In this document: piece after piece, positions 44,380-57,415 of the stretch
Layout: every line of letters begins with the position of its first letter
Position numbering within the stretch: position 1 is the first letter of the stretch
DNA from: Rhabditoides inermis
Lineage: Eukaryota > Nematoda > Chromadorea > Rhabditida > Rhabditidae
Direction of reading: 5' to 3'
NCBI GenBank assembly: GCA_963966185.1
Contig: CAWZYM010000190.1
Location: 236,001-300,000 of the forward strand
DNA length: 64,000 bases
Made by a program: the position numbers and the translations under genes
The notes under the pieces: generated by a model
Told to the model about the DNA's origin: nothing
The model's database searches: none
Seen by the model: the letters and a program-made list of their open reading frames with translations, nothing else

Positions 44380-44790
44380 ATCATAGACAGCCGGTCCGCG
44401 CGCCTCAGCGGTCAAATTCTATCAGTAGCTGGTTGTCAATTATTAGTTATCACGGATCTTATATTATAAAATCTTTACTCTCGCCTTTGATCATAGACAG
44501 CCGCTCAGCGCGCCTCCGCGCTCAAATTCTATTAGTAGCTGGTTGTCAATGATTAGTTATCACGGATCTAATATTATAAAATCTCTACTCTCGCCTTTGA
44601 TCATAGACAGCCGCTCCGCGCGCCTCCGCGGTCAAATTCGATCAGTAGCTGGTTGACAAAGATTAGTTATCACGGATCTAATATTATAAAATATTTACTC
44701 TCGCCTATGATCATAGACAACCGCTCCGCGCGCCTCCGCGGTCAAATTCTATCAGTAGCTGGTTGACAATTATTATTTATTTCAGATCCA
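44380..44790. repeat. 110 bp tandem repeat (four copies), related to the 139 bp satellite
   Basis: The word AGTAGCTGGTTG begins each unit with a spacing of 110 bp (the preceding TCAGTAGCT is at about 44421, 44531, 44641 and 44751). The GC-rich part GCGCGCCTCCGCGGTCAAATTC is shared with the neighbouring satellite. Confidence 0.85.
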
Positions 44791-44843
44791 AGTAGACTTT
44801 ATAGTTGTCACTGATCTAATATTATAAAATTCTTGAAAGAAAG

Positions 44844-44849
<6 letters not shown>

Positions 44850-44892
<43 letters not shown>

Positions 44893-44905
44893 AACGAAAA
44901 AAGAG
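44850..44905. repeat. (GA)n microsatellite
   Basis: About 40 bp of pure GA. Confidence 0.9.
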
Positions 44906-46240
44906 AGATGAGAAAAGGATGTGGTACTACAAAGTATTTAGCCTCGCCTCACTTCCCTGATCAAACATACAATGACGTGAGTGCATAATGTTTTATTGTA
45001 TGTGCTCAGAAAATAAAATTTGCACAGTTTGTTGGAGTGTGGTGAGCTGTTTCGTAGTGCGTGGTGATGTTCTTGCTCATTTGCACAATTGACTGTCTTT
45101 TTCTCTGACATCAGACAGACTGGCAGCTGGCGCACTCTCACCTCGCCACACTCTCTCGTCGCGGGGCAATAAAGTGGCGTCGATTAGAGGAATTTAATTG
45201 ATAGCGGGCGTCAGAGGTCACAAAAAGATGCAAATTTTGGTAGAAGTGTAGTGGCCACCTATTTGCATGTTGTAGTAAAGGGAGATCTGACACGGTTGCC
45301 TAGTTTTCTTGAACAGCCCGCGACAACTGTTTGGTGTCGCCTCGCCTCGATTAAATCACTTCGTGAAAAGAAACCAGGAAGAGTTATAAAAAGATTACGG
45401 GCCAATTTGTAGGTGAGGGAGTGTAGAGGAGTGACGTCGAAACCGTTTTTCGATAGCTGAAGTCTGCGATTCGCAGTACTCGTTCTTGTAAGGCCTACTC
45501 GATGCAACCGTTCAACGACCTAACCGTCTCTTCATCTGACACACTATTTCGCTCTTTTTTCTGTCTGACGCTCTCTGATTACGCGCTATTTCGTCGAATT
45601 TTCTTTAAGGCTCATAGCTCCGCGGATATGAGAGATAAAGGGCTGAAAATTGGAATCCTGCATCTCGGGACCGAGACCATCGGATCGATGTCACGTTTGG
45701 CTAGATAGGAGTAGTGGGTGGCGCGGTAGAGCGATGGACGGACGGACAAAAAGTGCGGAAACCATAGGGCATTTTACACTTACACCCGACGTGTCACTGT
45801 TTCTACTCAATGCAGCACCACATACGTTTCCCTAAACCCGATTACCATGTATATCCAAAATCGCTAGCGAGTTGTGTAGGAAATTTCCTATTATTTGTTT
45901 TCTCCTAATATTCTCGTCCATTTATAGGTGTTGGATCAAGGTGAGAACGGGAACGTACACTGCCCGTCTGCGTCGAAGCGTTCGAGCACTTGGTTCCTCC
46001 CAGAGGAACCCTCCTAGACGGCTCCGAAGCTGCACGCTCCGTCACCTACAACCAGACAAGGTGAGCAGGAGGGGAAGAGGAGAGAGAGAGAGAGAGGTGG
46101 GGGAGGGAGGGGGACGACTCGCCGATTCGAGACGAACACCGGTTGCCAGCCGGCCTTGCCTCGCTCCGTCTCCGTTGCGGGTTGGAGAAGCGGGGGTATT
46201 CGTGCGGTTACCGCACCCCTGCTGCAACGAGCGGACAGTT

Positions 46241-46287
<47 letters not shown>

Positions 46288-46500
46288 AGAGAGAGAAACA
46301 CTCACGTTCGCCGCCCCGCGTTGGGCGTTCTCTCCGTGGTCGGCGAAGTTACAACCCATATCGCTGTTAGATGCTTTCTAACGATGATACCCAAAGTCCT
46401 GTAATCGGTCCATTGAATCTTTCGAGGGACGGGGAAGAGCATGGACGCGGGCATACAACACGTAGAACGAAGCGGAGCGGTTCATACCGGTGAAGGAGCA
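44906..46500. other. No firm gene; one possible plus-strand exon near 45930-46061
   Basis: A TTTATAG acceptor and ACAAG|GTGAGC donor bracket 45930-46061, with an open frame rich in Arg (TARLRRSVRALGSS). A GA microsatellite follows (46244-46290). Otherwise nothing is recognised. Confidence 0.25.
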
Positions 46501-46549
46501 GTAGCGACAGATGTGGACGAACTCGAACATGGCATGCCAGGTGAGAGAG

Positions 46550-48960
46550 AGGGCTGTGTTGGTTGATGCGAGAGAGTGGCGAGAGAGCATGCGCATGGAG
46601 AGGGTCAGAGTGAGAGGGGAGACAGAACGAGATAGAGAAGGGTTGGTAGTCAGGTAGAGCAGGAGCTATCCGAATGACAGCGCGATCAGCTGATGAGAGA
46701 GAGCGGCGAGGGAGCATTCGAATGGAGAGGGTCAGAGTGAGAGGGGAGACAGAACGAGATAGAGAAGGGTTGGTAGTCAGGTAGAGCAGGAGCTATCCGA
46801 ATGACAGCGCGATCAGCTGATGAGAGAGAGCGGCGAGGGAGCATTCGAATGGAGAGGGTCAGAGTGAGAGGGGAGACAGAACGAGATAGAGAAGGGTTGG
46901 TAGTCAGGTAGAGCAGGAGCTCCCCAAATGACAACGCGATCAGCTGATGCGAGAGAGTGGCGAGAGAGCATGCGCATGGAGAGGGTCAGAGTGGGAGGGG
47001 AGAGAGAACGAGATAGAGAAGGGTTGGTAGTCAGGTAGAGCAGGAGCTATCCAAATGACAGCGCGATCAGCTGATGAGAGAGAGCGGCGAGGGAGCATTC
47101 GAATGGAGAGGGTTAGAGTGAGAGAGGGGACAGAACGAGATAGAGAAGGGTTGGTAGTCAGGTAGATCAGGAGCTCCCCAAATGACAACGCGATCAGCGG
47201 ATGCGAGAGAGTGGCGAGAGAGCATGCGCATGGAGAGAGTCAGAGTGAGAAGGGAGAGAGAACGAGATAGAGAAGGGTTGGTAGTCAGGTAGAGCAGTAG
47301 GACAGGAGCTCCCCAAATGACAGTGCGATCAGCTGATGCGAGAGAGTGGCGAGAGAGCATGCGCATGGAGAGGGTCAGAGTGAGAGGGGAGAGAGAACGA
47401 GATAGAGAGGGGTTGATAGTCAGATAGAGCAGTAGGACAGGAGCTCCCCAAATGACAGTGCGATCAGGCGATGCGAGAGAGTGGCGAGAGAGCATGCGCA
47501 TGGAGAGGGTCAGAGTGAGAGGGAGAGAGAACGAGATAGAAAGGGGTTGATAGTCAGATAAAGCAGTAGGACAGGAGCTCCCCAAATGACAGCGCGATCA
47601 GCTGATGCGAGAGAGTGGCGAGAGAGCATGCCCATGGAGAGGGTCAGAGTGAGAGGGGAGACAGAACGAGATAGAGAAGGGTTGATAGTAAGGTAGAGAA
47701 GGAGCTCCCCAAATGACAACGCGATCAGCTGATGCGAGAGAGTGGCGAGAGAGCATGCGCATGGAGAGGGTCAGAGTGAGAGGGGAGAGAGAACGAGATA
47801 GAGAAGGGTTGGTAGTCAGGTAGAGCAGGAGCTATCCAAATGACAGCGCGATCAGCTGATGAGAGAGAGCGGCGAGGGAGCATTCGAATGGAGAGGGTTA
47901 GAGGGAGAGGGGAGACAGAACGAGATAGAGAAGGGTTGGTAGTCAGGTAGAGCAGGAGCTCCCCAAATGACAGTGCGATCAGCCGATGCGAGAGAGTGGC
48001 GAGAGAGCATGCGCATGGAGAGGGTCAGAATGAGAGGGGAGAGAGAACGAGATAGAGAGGGGTCGATAGTCAGATAGAGCAGTAGGACAGGAGCTCCCCA
48101 AATGACAGTGCGATCAGCCGATGCGAGAGAGTGGCGAGAGAGCATGCGCATGGAGAGGGTCAGAGTGAGAGGGAGAGAGAACGAGATAGAAAGGGGTTGA
48201 TAGTAAGGTAGAGAAGGAGCTCCCCAAACTCCAATTGACAGCGCGATCAGCTGATGCGAGAGAGTGGCGAGAGAGCATGCCCATGGAGAGGGTCAGAGTG
48301 AGAGGGAGAGAGAACGAGATAGAAAGGGGTTGATAGTAAGGTAGAGAAGGAGCTCCCCAAACACCAATTGACAGCGCGATCAGCTGATGCGAGAGAGTGG
48401 CGAGAGAGCATGCACATGGAGAGGGTCAGAGTGAGATGGAGAGATAACGAGATAGAAAGGGGTTGATAGTCAGATAGAGCAGTAGGACAGGAGCTCCCCA
48501 AATGACAGTGCGATCAGCTGATGCGAGAGAGTGGCGAGAGAGCATGCGCATGGAGAGGGTCAGAATGAGAGGGGAGAGAGAACGAGATAGAGAGGGGTCG
48601 ATAGTCAGATAGAGCAGTAGGACAGGAGCTCCCCAAATGACAGTGCGATCAGCTGATGCGAGAGAGTGGCGAGAGAGCATGCGCATGGAGAGGGTCAGAG
48701 TGAGAGGGAGAGAGAACGAGATAGAAAGGGGTTGATAGTCAGATAAAGCAGTAGGACAGGAGCTCCCCAAATGACAGCGCGATCAGAGAGCATGCGCATG
48801 GAGAGGGTCAGAGTGAGATGGAGAGATAACGAGATAGAAATGGGTTTATAGTCAGATAGAGCAGTAGGACAGGAGCTCCCCAAGTGACAGTGCGATCAGC
48901 TGATGCGAAAGAGTGGCGAGAGAGCATGCGCATGGAGAGGATCAGAGGAACAGTCCAGTT
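46550..48960. repeat. 127 bp satellite array (about 18-19 copies, variants 125-147 bp)
   Basis: Repeated words GCATGCGCATGGAGAGGGTC, GAACGAGATAGA and GCGCGATCAGCTGATG recur every 127 bp (for example 46968, 47095, 47222), with longer units carrying an extra AGTAGGACAG. The long minus-strand frames across it are produced by the repeat and are not genes. Confidence 0.95.
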
Positions 48961-48999
48961 TAGAAAGAGCTCCCCAAAACGATGTATTGAATAGGGGTC

Positions 49000-49564
49000 T
49001 GATAATTTCATTTTTAAAGTGAAGAGCGTGTGTATGAAGAGAAGTAGGCTACGAGGGATTTGGCAGTCTGATAGATATGAAAGTTAAAGCTGGATCATAA
49101 CGACTAGAAGATGTGTCGGAGATGATCAGCTGATCAGCTGATCAATAACGTGATAGCGTGTTGATAGCAAGAGACCACAAAGAAATGTGGCGGGAGAACA
49201 GCGAAATCGCAAGTTAAAACAGAAAAAAGGTGTATACAGACACATAGATTGCAAGAAATCAGAATATCATACACTGATAGAGTAAAATTTTGCGCATTCA
49301 AAGATATAAAACACAATACGAACATACACAGGTGAAAAGCATAGATCCAAGGAAATAGTTGGACGCATCGTATAGCTGGATGGTGACAGAAGAAAATGAG
49401 AAGAGGGAGGGCTGACCAAATCGATGGATCGCTCTGTCCTCTCACACAAACACGATAGTTGCCACAGGCGGCGAACCTAGAATCGACTGTAGACTGTAGA
49501 CTGTACCCAGTATTGACAATATTGCGAGAGAGGGGCAACTCGGACGGTGAGCGGAGAGGGGGAG

Positions 49565-49618
<54 letters not shown>

Positions 49619-51110
49619 GGAGGGAGGAGGGAGGGAGGGGGGGGGGAGAGAAAGGAGAAAGATAGAAGAGGTAGGAAGGAGAGAGGAAGAGGAAAGAGGG
49701 AGAAGAGAGAGAGAGAGGAAAGAGAGACGAAGATGACGAAGATGTTAATTTTTAGGATTGTGGATATTTTCAAGAAATATTGCGAAGCTGTCTCTACATT
49801 GCTCGAATCCAGGTATCTTGATTTTCTTTTTTCGTGTGTCTGACCCATCCCCCCTCTCTCTCTCTATCTCTCTATCTCCCTCTCTCATTCTCTCTCTCAT
49901 TCTCTCTCCCTCCCTCTCTCTCTCCCTCTCTCTCTCTCTGATCTTGGTTGTCTCTCCGGTGTGCTGACTTGTCGAGTGCGAGTGCTCCATCTATTGTGCA
50001 GCCTTGCCTTGAAGTCTGTACACCGGTGAGATATCCTCTTCTTTCTATTGACTTCTTTCTATTGGCCATGTACATTACACGTAAAGTTTCCGGTACGGAA
50101 CGACTGCGTGTATCAATCAATAATACCGGTAGCCCGTGGATAACCATCCATCGATCCATCCCTTTCCGAATCTGATTGTTATTATATGTTTTGACGAGAT
50201 TACGGTAGAATCATTGTCTAATCGATATCAATCAAAGCTTGACATGATTTTTTGAGAAAAAGTATTGTGTATTGCCTAATAATTTGAAGATTTGATAGTA
50301 TATACTTACTAAACAATGATCGATCGCAGGTATATGCAAATCATCATTCGTTTATTATGCATAAGCGCATACCTGATGCGTGGAACAGTTGATATTGTGT
50401 TCATTGCGCACTCTCAAAATCGGTCACACGGTCTGTTTACCGAACTGAAACGAGAAGTTTATGGAAATGACATGCAAATGCGCACGTTTGATACAGTATC
50501 CGTGCATCTAAGATTGGAAATAACTCTTTTCAAACATGAAGTTACACAAGAAAATGATATGATGTTTTTGATACTTGAATGGGTTCCCTACCAATTTGGA
50601 AGATAAGATTTTGCGAATCGTTTCTCAGATCTCAGTTGAGAGATAACTGAGAAAATGCTAATTACATTGAAGTCATATCTCAAAATTCAGCCAAAAAAAT
50701 AAATTCGGTATCAAGTACAGGTATCAAATACGACACTTATAGGGTTTTACCTATGTGAAGACACAGTTCGCTATAACGAATTCGCGATGCGAAAAAACGT
50801 GTTTTAATTTTGGAAAAAACGTTTTGCACCGACGGGGACTTACGAGCTAGATCACTAGCCACTAGGACGCCGAATCGTTGTTTCACTATCCGCATTTCGG
50901 GATGGCATGCGCGTAGCGTACCTATTGCGCATACGAGAGAGAGAGAAGAGAAAGATACCTGTCGTCCGTCGTCTTATCCTAATGACCGGCTCTCGCCTAT
51001 CAGTTATACCAAAAAGATTCCGAAATTTGTCCTTTTTTCGTCCAGTCCTTTCATTTTCATCTAGTCCACCACAAGAAGATTACACACTTTTATTGCAAAG
51101 ATGGATGACT
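49000..51110. other. No gene recognised
   Basis: Mixed AT-rich sequence with GA and CT microsatellites (49570-49730, 49855-49940) and octamer words at about 50331 and 50474. No exon chain with consistent phases was found. Confidence 0.35.
49570..49730. repeat. (GA)n/(GGGA)n microsatellite
   Basis: About 45 bp pure GA followed by G-rich GA units. Confidence 0.9.
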
Positions 51111-51114
51111 TGCT

Positions 51115-51208
51115 TCACTTTTTAACCAGGTTGCCGAGTGCGGACACTTTGAATCCGTCTCGCGCTCGCACCAACGGAACACCGTGCTTGTCCAAAAACT
51201 GGAACTTC
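51115..51208 (-). CDS. Terminal exon, copy 1 (ends GFKVSALGNLVKK)
   Basis: The minus-strand frame reads FQFLDKHGVPLVRARDGF and on to a TGA. It is nearly the same as 52749-52623, so one is a duplicate. No acceptor matching the longer copy is seen immediately upstream; the 285 bp tandem repeats start there, so this copy may be cut off. Confidence 0.4.
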
Positions 51209-51214
51209 TCCACG

Positions 51215-51434
51215 ATGATTGTCATTTGTATCGAGGTACGATGGTAGTGACTGAGAGTGGTGCTGGTTGTAGTAGTTGGTGCGCATGTGTAGTGTGAGTG
51301 GGCAGTGTGTTCCGAGTGTGCGCAGTCTACCCGGCCGGCACGCAGCTCGCATTCGACGAGGAGAGCAGCGAGAGCGGCGTGTTGCAAGTCTAGCTCACTT
51401 GTCGCCGCTCACTTGAACCAGTCGAGATCTCTCT

Positions 51435-51483
<49 letters not shown>

Positions 51484-52007
51484 TTATCGCCCCCTTTTCT
51501 CATTCTTCACGAAGATTGTTATTTGTATCGAGGTACGATGGTAGTGACTGAGAGTGGTGCTGGTTGTAGTAGTTGGTGCGCATGTGTAGTGTGAGAGGGC
51601 AGTGTGTTCCGAGTGTGCGCAGTCTACCCGGCCAGCACGCAGCTCGCATTCGACGAGGAGAGCAGCGAGAGCGGCGTGTTGCAAGTCGAGCTCACTTGTC
51701 GCCGCTCACTTGAACCAGTCGAGATCTCTCTCTCTCTCCCCTCTCTCTCTCCCCCCTCTATCTCCCCTCTATCTCCCCCTCTTTCTCATTCTTCACGATG
51801 ATTGTCAATTGTATCGAGGTACGATGGTAGTGACTGAGAGTGGTGCTGGTTGTAGTAGTTGGTGCGCATGTGTAGTGTGAGTGGGCAGTGTGTTCCGAGT
51901 GTGCGCAGTCTACCCGGCCAGCACGCAGCTCGCATTCGACGAGGAGAGCAGCGAGAGCGGCGTGTTGCAAGTCGAGCTCACTTGTCGCCGCTCACTTGAA
52001 CCAGTCG

Positions 52008-52052
<45 letters not shown>

Positions 52053-52100
52053 ATCTCCCCCCTTTCTCCACGATGATTGTCATTTGTATCGAAATACGAT
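51215..52100. repeat. Tandem ~285 bp repeats, each with a (CT)n tract (three copies and a piece)
   Basis: ATTGT(C/T)A(T/A)TTGTATCGAGGTACG recurs near 51221, 51511 and 51801, with a partial near 52075. Units share a long GC-balanced core (TCCGAGTGTGCGCAGTCTAC, GCATTCGACGAGGAGAGCAG) and end in CT tracts of different lengths. Confidence 0.85.
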
Positions 52101-52214
52101 GGTCACAAGAAAGAGAGAGGAGAGAGAGAGGAGAGAGAGGAGAGAAATGAGAGAGAAAGAAGAGATAGGAAAGAGATGAGAAAGATAGTAGAGAGAGGAG
52201 AGAGAAAGCAAGAT

Positions 52215-52264
<50 letters not shown>

Positions 52265-52360
52265 AGAGAAAGAGAGAAAGAGAGAAAGAGAGAAAGAGAG
52301 AAAGAGAGAAAGAGAGAAAAAGATAGGAGACAGAGTGGAGAGAGAGAGAGAGAGAGACTT
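52075..52360. repeat. (GA)n and (GAAA)n microsatellites
   Basis: GA-rich from 52105 with a pure stretch near 52218-52262, then GAGAAA units. Confidence 0.9.
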
Positions 52361-52622
52361 GCCGTCCGTCGTCATTCCTAATGACCGGCTCCCGCCTATC
52401 AGTTTTACCAAAAAAATTCCGAAATTTGTCCTTTTTTCATCCAGTCCACCACATTCAATTCATCCAGTCCACCACAAGAAGATTACACACTTTTATCGCA
52501 AAGATTACACACTTTAATATTACAATTTACAAACGAAGTGACTCAATTGCATTAAAGGTACTTAGTGAGTCAATGTATGCAGATTAAAAGAGCAATTAAA
52601 TAGATAGACTGGATAACTCGCT

Positions 52623-52749
52623 TCATTTTTTGACAAGGTTGCCGAGAACGGACACTTTGAATCCGTCTCGCGCTCGCACGAATGGAACTCCGTGCTTGTC
52701 CGAAAACTGGAACTTTTCCTTGTCCAACTTGCTTATGTTGCTTGCGGCT
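52623..52749 (-). CDS. Terminal exon, copy 2 (longer)
   Basis: Acceptor CTTTCAG then a frame reading ASNISKLDKEKFQFSDKHG and VPFVRARDGFKVSVLGNLV, stop TGA. Function unknown. Upstream exons may be among 53036-53200 or 53287-53700, but phases do not join cleanly. Confidence 0.45.
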
Positions 52750-53035
52750 CTGAAAGTTGGTTTTGGCAGATTGAGAATGAAAAGAAAACTACCCACTCTG
52801 ATCGGTCCATGTCGTTGGCGGTCATAAGATGGAGTAGAAGTGTGTCCTATGAAGTATGTCCTGAAGGAGTAGGAAAAAGAGGGAGGGAGGTAGATGTAGA
52901 AGTGATTCTCTTATGAAAAGTACACTCCGACCACTTCTGTTTTGTAGGAAAGTGTAGCAGGAACTAGGACCCTGGAATGCGTGTTTCAAATACACTTGAT
53001 GAACACGCTCGTACCTTCGAAGCCGGGGAAGATTC

Positions 53036-53697
53036 AGAAGCTGCACTCTATTTTGTCTTGCTCCTTTCCTCGTGGTTCGACTTCTCGGCGTTCTTGAGAT
53101 ACCGCCTGTGGTTCACGAAGACGTTCATCACCATTCACTGAGTTGGTAGAGAGAATGGAGTCCAAGTAGTTCTGGGTCCGCGACGAAGCAGCGCGGATCT
53201 GAAATAAAAAAAATCAGCATGATTCGCTGCTCACTGATATACCTTTTTCAGTCAATGAGTTATGTGTGCGTCGCGACAGAGATCGCTTACGTACTACAGT
53301 ATGCGACCTGCGTCGGGAATAGCTCGCCGGGAGCGCACGAACAGACAAGCATCATCAACGTGGCGACCACAGCGTTGACCGCATTCGCGTAGTGTCCGGG
53401 CGCGACGATCTTCTTTCCTTCGATATGGCCTATCAGCTTGCTCGTGCACAAAGCAGAGATACTCATAGTTGCAATTGTCCTTCGAACATTGAAAACAGGC
53501 TGCCGAAGTGCACCACAGCACACACGGGCAGCTTCTGGAAACAGTCGATGAAAGATCTGCGGAGACTCCGATATGCTCACGTTGTCGAGAACTTCGTTCT
53601 TGACATCCTCGTTCTTGTCGAACACGGCCAGAAGCAGCTGTGCATCCAATAACTCGGCGCTGTTCGTCGGCGAGGTCGCCGCCGAAGAAGACGCCAT
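53036..53697 (-). CDS. Exons of an unassigned, possibly HEAT-repeat-like gene
   Basis: 53697-53287 is a 136-codon frame with helical, Ala/Val/Leu-rich text (LLDAQLLLAVFDKNEDVK, HYANAVNAVVATLMML). 53199-53036 begins after TTTATTTCAG and reads AASSRTQNYLDSILSTNSV before the frame becomes uncertain. The plus-strand alternative is less protein-like. No motif allows naming. Confidence 0.35.
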
Positions 53698-54414
53698 TGA
53701 CGACCGCCACAGCGTGGCCCGAGAGAGCAGCAGACGCAGCGGACGGCGCGGCTGGTGGCGGCGCAGACGACGTGGCCGTCGAGGAGGAGCCGCCGTGGCC
53801 AGGCGGCATCGGGAAGAGGGGAGCGCGACGTTTGATGCGAATGACGCGCCCTGCCCCCTTTCATGCTGTCCATCGAGCGGCAGCTAATCTCCGAGTGCAT
53901 GCAAATGAGTGAGGAAATGAGGGAGTCGTTTGCATTGCTAATTACGATGTAAATGTTGAGGGACCTGGGTGCGGCGGAAAATCAGCGAGCTTTCTCTCGA
54001 CAACTTTTGTGTTATGCGAAGAGAAAATGTATGCAATGAGAGGAGAAACGATAAAGAAGAACAGTGGGTCGACAAAGATTCAGCCTCCTAGGTCCGTGAC
54101 GTCTCGACGAAAGCCGTCTGGCCTATTGAGTAAATTGTGCATATCGGCGTTCTCTCCGCTCCTATGCCAGTTATCCCCGAAGAGACGAGATGTTCCTGCA
54201 CGAAGTCACTGATGTTGCGGAGTCGTTCCAGGCGGATAGAGACATGGGCATGGACACTATGCCGTGTTCGAGTCGGTCTCTCTTGTCCCATCATTCACCG
54301 AACCGCATGCCCACTCTCCGCTCGTTTCCATAAACAGATTCCCATGACAGTGGACCCGCTGTATTGTCGAAAAACAGCGTCATCATGGACAGCGCGGGAT
54401 AGCCCGAGTTTGAT

Positions 54415-55330
54415 GAAGTGGAAGACCGACCGAGGTGCGCTCTCATCACTCGCTCGGTGGATACGGACGCGGTCGACTCGGTCATGGGATTGGAGGGAGG
54501 AAGCAGTTTGCGACCCGTCAAGTCTCAGGTGAGAGAGCGAGTGACGTGAGGAGAGAGAGGGGAGAGAGAGAGAGAGATGGAGGGAGAGAGGGAGAGAGAG
54601 GGAAAGAGAGAGAGGGAGAAAGAGAGAGATGGAGAAAGAGAATTTTGTTAGCAGCCGATCGTGACGAAGAAGGATGTTCGGTACCTGATCAACATGGGTG
54701 ACGGCGATCGCGTCGCCATCGAGTTGCCGCAAATGAGGAAGAACTATGGAGAGTTGAAGGACGAGGATCAGAAGAGGTGGGAAATACAGTGCCATTTCAT
54801 TTAACGTTTTGTCAACACTTATCTTCAAGAAGCGCCGGCAGGCTACATTCCATTTTGCGGACCTTGTCGCTGGAGACTACAAGGCGACAACGAAGAAGGG
54901 AAGAGAGGAGCAGGCGCTTGCTTCTGTGCAATTGCTCCGGCAAACGTTGCGCATGGCGGAGTCGCGCATGAAGAGGCTCGGGATCAAGGAGGATATGACT
55001 CAGATGAAGACTCCGCCAACTTTGTCGATTGGTTAGTATTTGTTTTTTCCAACTTCTACCATTCCCATTATCGTCTTTATTTCTTCATCGATGCATCATT
55101 CCTGGATGAACTATGGTTGATTATGCTATGTATATTGGACTAGCTAATCTTCGCATAGTTTTTTTCTGGTGATGATTGCAAACGTAACTTATTGGCATAT
55201 TTGTTTTACCACTTTCATTGGCACTCACGAAATCTTGTCATTATAGACGCGGATGTGAACTTGTTAGTCTCTGAGAACTGGTCGAAGCGAGGCCATCAGA
55301 GAGTGCGCATGCATTTCTTGCAGAATGGGT
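54415..55330 (+). CDS. Four-exon piece of an unknown plus-strand gene
   Basis: Exons with GT-AG borders: about 54411-54530 (EFDEVEDRPRCALITRSV, donor CAG|GTGAGA), 54655-54775 (KKDVRYLINMGDGDRVAIEL), about 54830-55031 (FHFADLVAGDYKATTKKG, LLRQTLRMAESRMKRLG) and 55250-55328 (DVNLLVSENWSKRGHQRV). The third and fourth join in phase. The text is soluble and charged, without a recognised domain. The intron after exon 1 is a GA tract growing from GTGAGA. A GA/CT microsatellite array follows downstream. Confidence 0.45.
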
Positions 55331-55423
55331 AAGCTGTAAACGTAACAAAACACCACTTTACTAACCCATATCAAGTCCACCTTGCAGACTGACCTGCAGT
55401 GTGATGGGTGGCGTGGCGTGTGA

Positions 55424-55639
<216 letters not shown>

Positions 55640-55642
<3 letters not shown>

Positions 55643-56719
55643 CGATTATACACACGCAAACATTTGAAATATATTTTAATTAAAATCGTTGGGCTATGGT
55701 GTTGTGCCTTAGACCTCCTTCGACTCCCTCCGTAGAGTGAATCTCTTGAAGGGTTACCTTTACCTTTTAATTAATATGAAATTAAATTTCTAACCGGTTT
55801 TCAACGAAACACATTACAAGACACAAATACTATGATAACTCCTGAAACTTTCCAGGTGTAATCGGTACGTACACAGAGGATGCATGGCGATACTTCGGGG
55901 TGACACTCCGGCAAAGTACTTCTGCCTGTTGTGTGCCCACGGTTCGGATAGTTGCACAGTGGACAGTGGCGCTCGCACTGACCGCTCCGCAAGCACGCGA
56001 CGCGCCAGCTCCACTGCGAAGTAGCAGCAAGCGCTAGAGCGAAATAATTTCGTCACTGAAATCGCTATGCGCCCATTCACTCGCAAAGCGGCCTGGTGCG
56101 CGCGCCGCTCTCTCTGTGGGGCGCGCTGTGCAACTATCCGGGCCGTGGTGCCGTGAAGGCTCGAAATCGCACGATAGACCGCCGAACATCGGCAAACGTG
56201 CCGCTAAGACGCGACTTTGTTACATTTTTTGAGAGGAACGGGAACGAGTGGAGACATGCTGTCATGTTGATTCAACTACTTTATACAAGTACTCAAACAT
56301 CTAGTCTGTGGTATGTGATGCAGTCTCCCCAAAATCCCACGATAGACCGCGGAACACAAAACCTTTCAAGTCAGTTTAAGCGGAAAACATACATTAATAT
56401 CATTTATTCAACAATTGAACAAATACGTAATTAGTACTACATGTTCCAAATGCCGAATATGAAGCTCCGCCCTTTCGTACCGCCCGTATCCAAACCGGCG
56501 AAATTTCAACGGCGGAGTGCGCTTTCCACACCATGCTGGCCGTCTCAAGTTGCACGCCCCGCCCATCGCCCATCGCGGCGCGCCCCGTCCGATCGATATC
56601 GCACGCGACGGTATGCAAATGAGATGGTAAAAGCTGGTCGCGCAACGTAAATGTGAAAGCAGAACAAAGACTACGGAACAAAAAATCAGTGTTTCGGAAA
56701 TGAAGCCGAGGTGCAGTGA

Positions 56720-56760
<41 letters not shown>

Positions 56761-57400
56761 TAAAGTACGTGTAAACAGAGATTTACGGGAAAATCATAGT
56801 TTTTCCTAATAGATAGATAAATTCACGATATGTTTAACGGTACAAATATTTTACTTTGGAAAAAATCACTCAATCGCCCTCAGGGCCTCAAAGTCGCTTG
56901 GCACAGGTCCAGGAGACTATGGCACAGTGCCAGGAGACTATACTCTGACAGTCTGACCTCACGCTGCGTATCGCTATCAGCTGTTTCGCTGTCAAATCAA
57001 ATGTTCGTCTATTTCCTTTATTTTTTTGTATTTTGTTGTGTTTGTTTATGATGTTTATTATTTTGTTCATTTGTTATGATCACGCTATCTATCGAACAAA
57101 CGTCGTTTCGCCCTGAAACGATCGGTGCGCAACAATGAAGTCGCGACGAAATTGTGTTTTCGCTGATAACGTGAAGCTTTTCGATTACATTATTTGTTTT
57201 CATTTGTTCTTTGTTCAGCAGCTTCACATGGATAAACTGATCATCTATTTATCGTCAAGGATCATGGTTACATCGTGAACAGGTACGTAACCATTGAATT
57301 TCATTACATCAGATATTGTTGTAGAAACAGTGTCGTTGAAATAGTCGTTTTAACATTGTGTTTTGTTTTTCGTGAACTACATGTTTACTACTATATGGAA
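55640..57400. other. No firm gene
   Basis: Two inverted copies of TGTGCAACTATCCG (minus strand near 55950, plus strand near 56126) sit about 170 bp apart in GC-rich surroundings. A GA microsatellite lies at 56722-56757. AT-rich sequence to 57400. Confidence 0.35.
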
Positions 57401-57415
57401 TCTGAATGAATTTCA

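Noticed and set aside
46367..49011. Series of minus-strand ORFs with RHSLASADR text
   Set aside because: Translations of the 127 bp satellite; stops and frames change from unit to unit.
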